From contig JBKHCL010000081.1 in assembly GCA_046541875.1 (NCBI GenBank), forward strand, positions 1 to 15,037: DNA of 15,037 nucleotides. Reading direction: 5' to 3'. The notes beneath the pieces were generated by a model. It saw only the letters and a list, made by a program, of their open reading frames with translations. It was not told where the DNA came from and made no database searches. The stretch is from CAZFPT01 sp046541875. GTDB lineage: Bacteria > Planctomycetota > Phycisphaerae > SM23-33. The position numbers were made by a program, and so were the translations under genes. This document shows positions 1-6,410 of this stretch, piece by piece; the stretch's first letter is position 1; the number at the start of each line of letters is the position of its first letter.

Positions 1-4
1 TTCC

Positions 5-25
5 GCCCGCAAGCAAGTTGCGGGC
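5..25. other. Perfect 8-bp hairpin at the window edge
   Basis: The arm GCCCGCAA (5-12) and its exact complement TTGCGGGC (18-25) enclose a 5-base loop. No T-tract follows on either strand, so this is not a typical intrinsic terminator. It may belong to a GC-rich intergenic repeat or to the end of a gene outside the window. Both strands of 1-150 have short open frames running off the edge, but neither has a recognisable protein or a convincing start. Confidence 0.4.
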
Positions 26-105
26 CCTGCGGCTGGAAGCCCATGCCACGAACAGCACACCGTAGCACGGGCTATCACGCCGGGGCAGATCGCCGTCTTT
101 GAGGG

Positions 106-134
106 TGGTCAGCAACGCCCGGATCGGGTAGAAT
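106..134 (+). promoter_or_regulatory. Candidate sigma70-like promoter for the HTH/GspE-like gene
   Basis: TGGTCA (106-111; 4 of 6 to TTGACA) lies 17 bases before TAGAAT (129-134; 5 of 6 to TATAAT). Transcription would begin near 141, leaving a leader of about 190 bases before the ATG at 333. The call rests on motif matching only; GC-rich DNA gives few chance AT-rich -10 boxes, which slightly supports it. Confidence 0.4.
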
Positions 135-186
135 AGGGAATCTGCCGCGAGACGAGCAGACAAACGGAGTGCAACCTCAAGCAGTG

Positions 187-235
187 CGGGTGGGCGACCA
201 CCCGGGGGTAGCGGGACGATCCGGAGGGATCGCCC
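187..235 (+). promoter_or_regulatory. Two strong consecutive hairpins in the leader
   Basis: The first hairpin has a 7-bp stem CGGGTGG/CCACCCG (187-193, 198-204) closed by GCGA, a GNRA tetraloop. The second pairs CGATCC (217-222) with GGATCG (227-232) around GGAG, and continues past a bulged A216 with GGG (213-215) to CCC (233-235). A weaker pairing, GCGAG/CTCGC, occurs near 272-290. They sit between the candidate promoter and the start codon at 333, so they could form a structured 5' leader. I do not recognise a known riboswitch class. Confidence 0.35.
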
Positions 236-332
236 CTGAGCGAGGGACGGAGCCGAAATCGGTTGATCGCAGCGAGGTGCGCCACTCGCCACCGGTTGAC
301 GTCTGTCCGTGCGCCCCGGCTGAGAGGATCCC

Positions 333-2255
333 ATGCCCGAGGAGATGTTCAGCACATACCAGGTCGCCGATATGCTCGGGACCACCCCCGCCAACGTGGC
401 GGAGTGGATGCGAAAGGGCTGGTTGCCGTTCATTCGGCTGCCGGACGGTCCGGTCCGCGTCTCGCAGGCCGTGCTGACCCACTTCCTCCAGCGCCGCGGC
501 GTGGACGTGGACACCGTGCTGGCCAAGGCCGAGTTCACCGACGGCGATTACGAAGCCGATGTGCCTCCGCTTCAGCCCCCGCCCGAGGACGAGAACGACC
601 TGTCGGCCTACCTCGAACAACCCCCCACCGCCGAAGGTGTGCTGGACCAACCCAGCGCCGAGGACGAACTCGATCCGGGCCCGGCGCCCCAGGCGACGGA
701 AACGCCGATGGCCGACGAGCTGCCCCAGCAGCAGGAGGATGATCTCCCCGAGACCGTCGAGGATTCTCTGCCACAGGAACCGCCCCACGGGCCCGAGGCC
801 GAAGATATTCCGGGGATCGACTCACTGCGCGAGGCGATTCTGAAATCGGCGCGCGACCAGAGCAGCCCCCCCGAACCCCGGCAGACCGCACCGACGAGCG
901 ACGAGCCGACGCGATCGGCTACGCAGACCGGGCCTGCCGCCCCACCGCCCTACCCGGCCGAGCCCGACGAAGTCGACCTCACCGAGGACCAACCGCCGGG
1001 CGACGAGCCCGGCCACGTTGCGCCGCATCCGCCGATGGCCGAGCCGATCGAGGAACCTGCCCAGGAGCGAGACGAGCACCCGGTGGACATCTCCGCCCCG
1101 CCGTCGGACGCCGCCGAGCAGGTCGCCCGGGCGATTCTCACCGACGCGATCACGCGCGGCGCCAGCCACGTTCACCTCTGGCTGGAGGGTGAGCAATTGC
1201 GGCTGCTGTGGCGGATGGACGGTGTCCTCCATGAAACCGAGACCTTCCGCCGACGCCTGCCCGGCGAGCTCACTTCGGGCGTGCTGCGGGCGATGCGGTC
1301 GCTGGCGGGGCTGCCTGCCTCCCGACCCGAAGCGCCGCTGCGGGCGAGCTTCACCTTCGAGGCCGACGCTCAGCGCGTGCGGGCGCGGCTGGTGGAATTG
1401 CCCTCGGAGAGTGGTTCGGCGATGGCCATCGAGCTGCGTTCGCTCACGTCGCCCACCCATACCATCGCAACGCTGGGACTCTCCGACGCGCACGAAGCGA
1501 CGCTGCGCTCGCTGCTGGATTCGCCGGCGGGGCTGGTGGTGCTGGTGAGTCCGCCGGGGCACCGAATTGCCGACGTGCGGGACGCGGTGATCGGGCATCT
1601 GGTCGGCTCGGGACGTCACGCAGCCACCCCGGGACCGATGCGCGTCGCGGGCGTCACGCAGCTGCCGGCTGACGATCCGCTGAAATGGGCGGGCGACGTC
1701 GACGCCGACGCGATCGCGCTGCGGTCGCTGGACGACGTGGACGTAGCCGCGGTGTGTGAATCGGCGACGGGTCGGCTGATCGTCTCGCACGTGACGGCCG
1801 GCGACGCCCCCGAAGCCATCGACGCCCTGCTGGCGGGCGGCGCGGGGGCCGGTCGATTGGCCGGCGTGCTGGGCGGGGTGTTCGCCGTACGCTCGCTTGG
1901 GCGGCTGTGCCTGTTCTGCCGGGAGCAGCTCTCCCCCTCCGACGCCGACCTCACCCCGTTGGGGCCTCTGGCGCGGGAGGTGAGCTTCCCGGTGTGGCGG
2001 GCGGTGGGATGTCGCGAATGCTGCCGGAGCGGTTACCGCGGAACGACTCACCTGGCCGCCCCGCTGGTGGTGACACGCGCGATGGCGGCCGAGATGCGGC
2101 GCAACCCGGACCTGCGGACGTTGGACCTGGCCGCCCGGGCGGCCGGGCTTGCCTCACTACACGAGGACGCCCTGCGCGTGCTGCGCGAAGGCGCATCCAC
2201 CCCGACTCAACTCGCCCGGGCGCTTCGAAGTCGACCGGGCGAGACGTTCGCCTGA
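333..2255 (+). CDS. HTH-linker-GspE/PilB-like protein with degenerate ATPase motifs
   Basis: 640 residues. GAGAGG (322-327) five bases before the ATG supports the start. Residues 5-60 look like an excisionase/MerR-type winged helix (STYQVADMLGTTPANVAEWM, then a basic hairpin). Residues 67-258 are low-complexity, acidic and proline-rich, probably disordered. Residues 260-370 match the GspE/PilB N-terminal half (AILTDAITRGASHVHL, then WRMDGVLHE). In the ATPase half, the Walker A position reads SPPGHRIA (406-413), lacking the P-loop Lys. The Walker B position reads DADAIALRSLDD (457-468), with Ser465 where the catalytic Glu is expected. The Asp-box region is shortened. The paired CxxC motifs of GspE are kept (C526/C529, C560/C563). 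It is therefore probably a non-hydrolysing relative of type II secretion/type IV pilus assembly ATPases. No other secretion gene is in the window. Its role is unknown; adaptor or regulator is a guess. Confidence 0.8.
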   Translation: MPEEMFSTYQVADMLGTTPANVAEWMRKGWLPFIRLPDGPVRVSQAVLTHFLQRRGVDVDTVLAKAEFTDGDYEADVPPLQPPPEDENDLSAYLEQPPTAEGVLDQPSAEDELDPGPAPQATETPMADELPQQQEDDLPETVEDSLPQEPPHGPEAEDIPGIDSLREAILKSARDQSSPPEPRQTAPTSDEPTRSATQTGPAAPPPYPAEPDEVDLTEDQPPGDEPGHVAPHPPMAEPIEEPAQERDEHPVDISAPPSDAAEQVARAILTDAITRGASHVHLWLEGEQLRLLWRMDGVLHETETFRRRLPGELTSGVLRAMRSLAGLPASRPEAPLRASFTFEADAQRVRARLVELPSESGSAMAIELRSLTSPTHTIATLGLSDAHEATLRSLLDSPAGLVVLVSPPGHRIADVRDAVIGHLVGSGRHAATPGPMRVAGVTQLPADDPLKWAGDVDADAIALRSLDDVDVAAVCESATGRLIVSHVTAGDAPEAIDALLAGGAGAGRLAGVLGGVFAVRSLGRLCLFCREQLSPSDADLTPLGPLAREVSFPVWRAVGCRECCRSGYRGTTHLAAPLVVTRAMAAEMRRNPDLRTLDLAARAAGLASLHEDALRVLREGASTPTQLARALRSRPGETFA

Positions 2256-2257
2256 CT

Positions 2258-3670
2258 TCACTCCTGCTCGGTGAGATACCGATCGATGGCCGCAGCAGCG
2301 TCTTTGCCGTCGCCCATCGCGAGGATCACCGTCGCCCCGCCACGCACGATGTCGCCCCCGGCAAACACGCCGGGGATGGACGTCATGTGGTTCTCGTCGA
2401 TCTCGATATTGCCCCACTTGTTCAGTTCCAGGTCGGGCGCTGCCTGCGTCAGCAGCGGGTTGGCCCGCGTTCCGATGGCCACGAGAATCAGATCGGCCGC
2501 CAGCTCGAACTCGCTGCCTTCGATGGGCACCGGGCGACGGCGTCCGGAGGCGTCCGGCTCGCCGAGTTCCATCTTCTGGAGGCGCACCGCACGAACCCAG
2601 CCGTTCTCGTCGCCGAGAATTTCCAGCGGTGAGCAGAGAAACATGAACTCCACGCCCTCTTCCTCGGCGTGCTTGACCTCTTCGAGACGGGCGGGCATTT
2701 CCTCGCGGCTGCGGCGATACGCCAGCACCGACCGGACACTGCCCATGCGTTTGGCCGTGCGGCAGCCGTCCATGGCCGTGTTTCCACCGCCGAAGGTCAC
2801 CGCCACCGCGCCCCGGGCCACGGGCGTTCCGCCGGGCTCGTCCCGGTAGGCCCCCATCAGGTTGACGCGCGTGAGGTACTCGTTGGCGGAGTAAACGCCC
2901 TTGAGGTTCTCCCCGGGCAGGTTGAGGAACATCGGCAGCCCCGCCCCGTTGGCGATGAAGCAGGCGTCGAACTCCTCGCGAATCTCGTCCAGGGTGATGG
3001 TCTTTCCGACGATGACGTTGTGCTCGATCGTCACACCGAGGTTCTTGAGGTTCTGCACCTCGCGGTCGACGATGTCCTTAGGCAGGCGAAACTCGGGAAT
3101 GCCATACCGCAATACGCCGCCGGAATCGTGCAACGCCTCGAAGACGGTCACGTCGTGGCCTCTGCGCGCCAACTCCCCGGCGGCCGTCAGACCGCCCGGA
3201 CCCGCGCCCACCACGCATACGCTCTTGTGGGTTTTGTCGACTTCGCTGGTCGGGGACGAGGCATTCCGCGCCGCCCAGTCGGCCACGAACCGCTCGAGCC
3301 AGCCCACGGCCACCGGCTGACCCTTCACGCCGCGTACGCACTCGGCCTCGCACTGCTTCTCCTGCGGGCAGACGCGGCCGGTGGTGGCAGGCAGCGCGTT
3401 GTCGGTCAGCAGAATGTCGGCGGCCTTGGCGAAATCACCTTCCGCGACGGCCGTCACGAACTCGGGAATGCGGACGGCGACGGGGCATCCGCGCACGCAA
3501 GGTCGATTCTTGCAGTTCAGGCAGCGCCGGGCCTCTTCGACGGCGGCTGCTTCTTCCAGACCGAGGTTCACTTCCTCGAAGTTGGTGGCCCGTCGCTGGG
3601 CGTCCTGCTCGGGCATGCTCACCCGGTCGATCGCCAGGCGTTCCTTGGCGGTCAGATCGTTTTTACTCAT
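2258..3670 (-). CDS. nfnB: NfnB-like large subunit, ferredoxin:NADP+ oxidoreductase (glutamate synthase small-chain family)
   Basis: 470 residues, within the usual length for NfnB/GltD-like proteins. Iron-sulfur ligands lie in CLNCKNRPCVRGCP (C50, C53, C58, C62) and CPQEKQCEAEC (C101, C107, C111), consistent with two [4Fe-4S] clusters. GAGPGG (155-160) is the FAD-binding glycine motif, GGGNTAMD (294-301) the NADPH site, and FAGGD (436-440) the C-terminal FAD motif. In Nfn complexes this subunit carries the FAD that bifurcates electrons from NADPH to ferredoxin and NAD+. The ATG overlaps the nfnA stop by one base (TAATG), and GGAGG lies seven bases upstream, so translation is probably coupled. 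A lone glutamate-synthase-like oxidoreductase is the alternative, but the partner gene favours Nfn. It converges on the HTH/GspE-like gene with only two bases between stop codons. Confidence 0.88.
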   Translation of the reverse strand: MSKNDLTAKERLAIDRVSMPEQDAQRRATNFEEVNLGLEEAAAVEEARRCLNCKNRPCVRGCPVAVRIPEFVTAVAEGDFAKAADILLTDNALPATTGRVCPQEKQCEAECVRGVKGQPVAVGWLERFVADWAARNASSPTSEVDKTHKSVCVVGAGPGGLTAAGELARRGHDVTVFEALHDSGGVLRYGIPEFRLPKDIVDREVQNLKNLGVTIEHNVIVGKTITLDEIREEFDACFIANGAGLPMFLNLPGENLKGVYSANEYLTRVNLMGAYRDEPGGTPVARGAVAVTFGGGNTAMDGCRTAKRMGSVRSVLAYRRSREEMPARLEEVKHAEEEGVEFMFLCSPLEILGDENGWVRAVRLQKMELGEPDASGRRRPVPIEGSEFELAADLILVAIGTRANPLLTQAAPDLELNKWGNIEIDENHMTSIPGVFAGGDIVRGGATVILAMGDGKDAAAAIDRYLTEQE

Positions 3671-4512
3671 TACGCTTCCTCCGCTTCCAGCTCCTCGACC
3701 TTCCGATCGAGCCGACAATAGTCTTCCTTGTAGGCGTTCTGCCGCTGGGAGAGTTCCTTGAAGTCCACCTGATGTCCGTCGAACTCGGGCCCGTCGACGC
3801 AGGCGAACTTCACCTCGTCGCCCACGGTCACGCGACACCCGCCGCACATGCCGGTTCCGTCGACCATGATCGGGTTCAGCGAGACGAGCGTCTTGATGCC
3901 CGCCTCCCGCGTCTGGTCGGCGATGGCCGCCATCATGGGCACCGGGCCCACGGCGATCACCGCGTCGGGGCAGGTGGTCTCGTCGGCCATCAGTTTTTCC
4001 AGCTCGAGCGTGACGAAGCCCTTCGTTCCCAGCGAACCGTCCTCGGTGGTCACCAGTACGTCCTTGCTGAAGGCAGCCAGATCGTCCCGCAGGATCACGT
4101 ACGGTTCGGATCGGCCGCCGATGATGGTGGTCACCTCGTTGCCCGCCTCGGCCAGCGCCTTGGCCAGGGGAAACAGCACAGCCGTCCCCACCCCGCCGCC
4201 GATGCACGCCACCCGCCCGAACTTTTCGATCTCGGTGGGTTTGCCCAGCGGGCCGGCCACGTCGCGGATGGATCCGCCTTCGCCCTCGGCGACGATGTCC
4301 TTGGTGCCCGGCCCGATCGCCTGGACGATGATCGTGATGGTCCCTTCCTGGGGGTCGGCGTCGGCGATGGTCAGCGGGATCCGCTCGGCGCCTTCCTTGA
4401 GGCGCACGATCACGAATTGCCCTGCCCGGCGGGCCTTGGCCACCCGCGGCGCCTCCACGACCATCCGATGCACGCTCGGGGCCAATTCTTCGTTGCTGCG
4501 AACTGTGAACAT
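3670..4512 (-). CDS. nfnA: NfnA-like small subunit, FAD/NAD- and [2Fe-2S]-binding
   Basis: 280 residues, typical for NfnA/NfnS and PyrK-like subunits. GQFVIVRL (31-38) and RIPLTIAD (44-51) belong to the ferredoxin-reductase-type flavin domain. GGGVGT (105-110) is the NAD-binding loop. Residues 218-249 contain DGTGMCGGC (C223, C226) and C238 in the conserved FACVDGPEFDGHQVDF segment, giving the [2Fe-2S] site. The subunit exchanges electrons with NAD(H) and pairs with NfnB in the cytoplasm. AGGA lies eight bases before the ATG. The C-terminus (251-280) is charged and helical-looking, ending in an acidic run. Sulfide dehydrogenase (Sud) subunit is an older name for the same pairing. The open frame extends upstream in another register to 4687, but only from a TTG that lacks a ribosome site and gives a non-family N-terminus. 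Confidence 0.88.
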   Translation of the reverse strand: MFTVRSNEELAPSVHRMVVEAPRVAKARRAGQFVIVRLKEGAERIPLTIADADPQEGTITIIVQAIGPGTKDIVAEGEGGSIRDVAGPLGKPTEIEKFGRVACIGGGVGTAVLFPLAKALAEAGNEVTTIIGGRSEPYVILRDDLAAFSKDVLVTTEDGSLGTKGFVTLELEKLMADETTCPDAVIAVGPVPMMAAIADQTREAGIKTLVSLNPIMVDGTGMCGGCRVTVGDEVKFACVDGPEFDGHQVDFKELSQRQNAYKEDYCRLDRKVEELEAEEA

Positions 4513-4852
4513 GATGCTGTCCTGGGTTTTGGGGTACGAAAGCCCCTCGACGGGGCACGGAAAGACCGTCAGTATAGCAGCGAAAAGACCGGAGACAAAT
4601 CACAAAATGCCCTCGCGCTGACGCCGGATCCGGTCGGGCGACTCGCGTGACCGCGACGTTCCTGCCTGAGCACCTCGCGAACCCCAATACAATTCAGTGA
4701 CTCGTCCCGGCCAGGAAGATTCGTGGCTGAAGGACCGGACAGGACGTCACACGCTCCGGAAACCCCCCGGCCCCAACGTCGCCGGCGATGCTCAGAGCAG
4801 ACCCAGTAACCGATGACGTTCACTAACCCGATGAAGACCGAAGGAGAGAGAC
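4513..4852. other. 340-bp divergent intergenic region between nfnA and the MBL-rhodanese gene
   Basis: The stretch holds the leftward nfnAB promoter (4571-4598), then a small leader hairpin GCCCC/GGGGC (4542-4546, 4552-4556), and rightward AAGGAG (4841-4846) six bases before the ATG at 4853. I found no well-spaced -35/-10 pair for the rightward gene; TACAAT near 4688-4693 has no good partner. No conserved ORF or RNA gene is evident. Confidence 0.5.
4571..4598 (-). promoter_or_regulatory. Candidate sigma70-like promoter of nfnAB
   Basis: On the minus strand TTGTCT (4598-4593; 4 of 6 to TTGACA) and TATACT (4576-4571; 5 of 6 to TATAAT) are separated by 16 bases. Transcription would start near 4564, about 50 bases before the nfnA ATG. 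A GCCCC-GTCGA-GGGGC hairpin would form just after the transcript start. Confidence 0.55.
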
Positions 4853-6241
4853 ATGCCAGACAAACAATTCTTTGAGACTGTTCCCTCACCGGGGTTGGCC
4901 CATCTGTCGTACATGGTCGGCCATCGCGGCCGGGCCGCCGTCATCGACCCCCGTCGCGACGTGCAGGCGTATATCGACCTGGCCAAGAAACACGACTGCC
5001 GCATCGCCCACATCTTCGAGACGCACCGGAACGAGGATTACGTGATCGGCTCCTGCGAACTGCAGCGGGCCACCGGGGCGGACATCCATCACGGCGAGGG
5101 GATGGAATGGGGCTACGGCCAGACGGTCTCTGCCGGCGACACCTTTGCTCTGGGCAGCCTGAAGCTGAAGATTCTCCAGACCCCCGGCCACACCGACGAC
5201 AGCATTTCGATCACACTGGCTGATACCGACTTCGCGGACGACCCGATCGCGGTATTCTCCGGCGACGCCCTCTTTGTGGGCGACGTGGGCAGGACCGACT
5301 TTTATCCCGATCGGCCGGAAGAAGTTGCCGGCCTGTTGTACGACAGCATTTTCGAAACCCTCCTGCCGCTGGGCGACGGCGTGTTGCTGTGCCCGGCCCA
5401 CGGTGCCGGGTCGGTGTGTGGCAGCGGAATGGCGTCGCGCGATTTTTCCAGCCTGGGCTACGAGCGCCGTTTCAACCCGGCCCTGCAGGTCGACAGCCGA
5501 GACGAGTTCATCCGCAACAAGGTCAATGAGCACCACTACGTCCCGCCCTACTTCTCGCGAATGGAAGAGTACAACCAGCACGGAACCGCCCCGGCGATGC
5601 CCGCTCTGCCCAGCCCGCCCGCGCTCGACGCGGAGGAGTTCGCCCGGTCGGCTGAGAAGGACGCCGTCATCGTGGACATCCGCGAACCCGAAGCGTTCTC
5701 CGGGGGGTTCGTGCCCGGATCGCTGAACATCCCCGCCGACATGATCCCGGCCTACGCCGGCTGGCTGGTCCCCTACGACAAGGACATCCTGCTGGTGGCC
5801 GATGACCCCTCGGACGTCACCGGCGCGGTTCGTCCGTTCATCCGCCTGGGATACGACCGGCTCGCCGGCTACCTCCGGGGTGGTCTGCACGGCTGGGAGG
5901 TGACCGGTCGGGAAATCGACACGATCGGCATCGTCACTGCCAGAGAACTCAGCGATCGCCTCAAGGGCGAGAACCCGCCGACGCTTCTGGACGTCCGCAA
6001 GAACGAGGAATGGACCGCCGGGCATCTCGAATCGGCCGAGCACGTGTACCTGGGCTATCTGCCCGAACACGTCGACGAAGTATCCGACGGCAAGGGCGTC
6101 ATTACCTTCTGCGGGAGCGGGCGACGCGCGAGCATCGCCGCGTCCATCCTCCGGCGCCAGGGCGTCAGGGAGGTCTCGAACAACCTCGGTTCGATGGCTG
6201 CCTGCCAGGCCATCGGCTGCGAGGTCAGCTCCGAAAGCTGA
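4853..6241 (+). CDS. MBL-fold persulfide dioxygenase-like protein with two rhodanese domains
   Basis: 462 residues, like CstB/ETHE1-rhodanese fusions. AAGGAG six bases before the ATG fixes the start. Residues 1-245 form a metallo-beta-lactamase domain. The usual HxHxDH motif reads HRNEDY (58-63), so the second metal site is lost. The residues matching the mononuclear-iron ligands of ETHE1 persulfide dioxygenases remain: H58, H113 (TPGHTDD) and D138 (SGDAL); H183 (PAHG) is also kept. Residues 255-350 are a rhodanese fold with no Cys at the active loop (ADDPS, 316-320), so it is probably catalytically dead. Residues 358-460 are a second rhodanese with C420 in CGSGRRAS. Likely role: oxidation of glutathione- or low-molecular-weight persulfide to sulfite with sulfur transfer, in the cytoplasm. 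The chemistry is inferred from the family. It is transcribed away from nfnAB and ends at a strong terminator. Confidence 0.85.
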   Translation: MPDKQFFETVPSPGLAHLSYMVGHRGRAAVIDPRRDVQAYIDLAKKHDCRIAHIFETHRNEDYVIGSCELQRATGADIHHGEGMEWGYGQTVSAGDTFALGSLKLKILQTPGHTDDSISITLADTDFADDPIAVFSGDALFVGDVGRTDFYPDRPEEVAGLLYDSIFETLLPLGDGVLLCPAHGAGSVCGSGMASRDFSSLGYERRFNPALQVDSRDEFIRNKVNEHHYVPPYFSRMEEYNQHGTAPAMPALPSPPALDAEEFARSAEKDAVIVDIREPEAFSGGFVPGSLNIPADMIPAYAGWLVPYDKDILLVADDPSDVTGAVRPFIRLGYDRLAGYLRGGLHGWEVTGREIDTIGIVTARELSDRLKGENPPTLLDVRKNEEWTAGHLESAEHVYLGYLPEHVDEVSDGKGVITFCGSGRRASIAASILRRQGVREVSNNLGSMAACQAIGCEVSSES

Positions 6242-6265
6242 ACCACCGAGCGTTACCGACGGGCG

Positions 6266-6307
6266 AAGACGGGCCTGCCACCGAATGGATGGCAGGCCCG
6301 TCTTTTT
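6266..6307 (+). terminator. Strong intrinsic terminator after the MBL-rhodanese gene
   Basis: A perfect 15-bp stem (6266-6280 with 6290-6304) has a 9-base loop and runs directly into five T residues (6303-6307). It lies 24 bases after the stop codon. It isolates the MBL-rhodanese gene from the sulfatase gene, which therefore needs its own promoter in 6308-6410; I saw no clear one. Confidence 0.92.
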
Positions 6308-6410
6308 CGCGCAAGCCGACAAAACCCCACACCGAGACTTGCAGCCGACGGCAAACCGGGCACAATGGGGGAATCCGGCTTTCGCCATACACGAAAGGAC
6401 GCAAGACACG

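Noticed and set aside
1..165. Open frame running off the left edge on the minus strand (ends FVAWASSRRARNLLAGG) and a plus-strand frame stopping at 134-136
   Set aside because: Neither has a supported start or recognisable family; the region also contains a promoter-like pair for the downstream gene.
822..2051. Long antisense open frame (409 codons) opposite the HTH/GspE-like gene
   Set aside because: The product is Arg/Gly/His/Gln-rich with no domain; the opposite strand encodes a recognisable protein. High-GC shadow frame.
3671..4687. A minus-strand open frame that would extend nfnB upstream to about 809 residues
   Set aside because: It starts from a TTG, reads nfnA in the wrong register into an Arg/Gly/His-rich product, and bypasses the well-supported nfnB ATG at 3670.
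4886..6409. Long antisense open frame (507 codons) opposite the MBL-rhodanese gene
   Set aside because: It crosses the intrinsic terminator, has no recognisable domain and lies opposite a clear family member.
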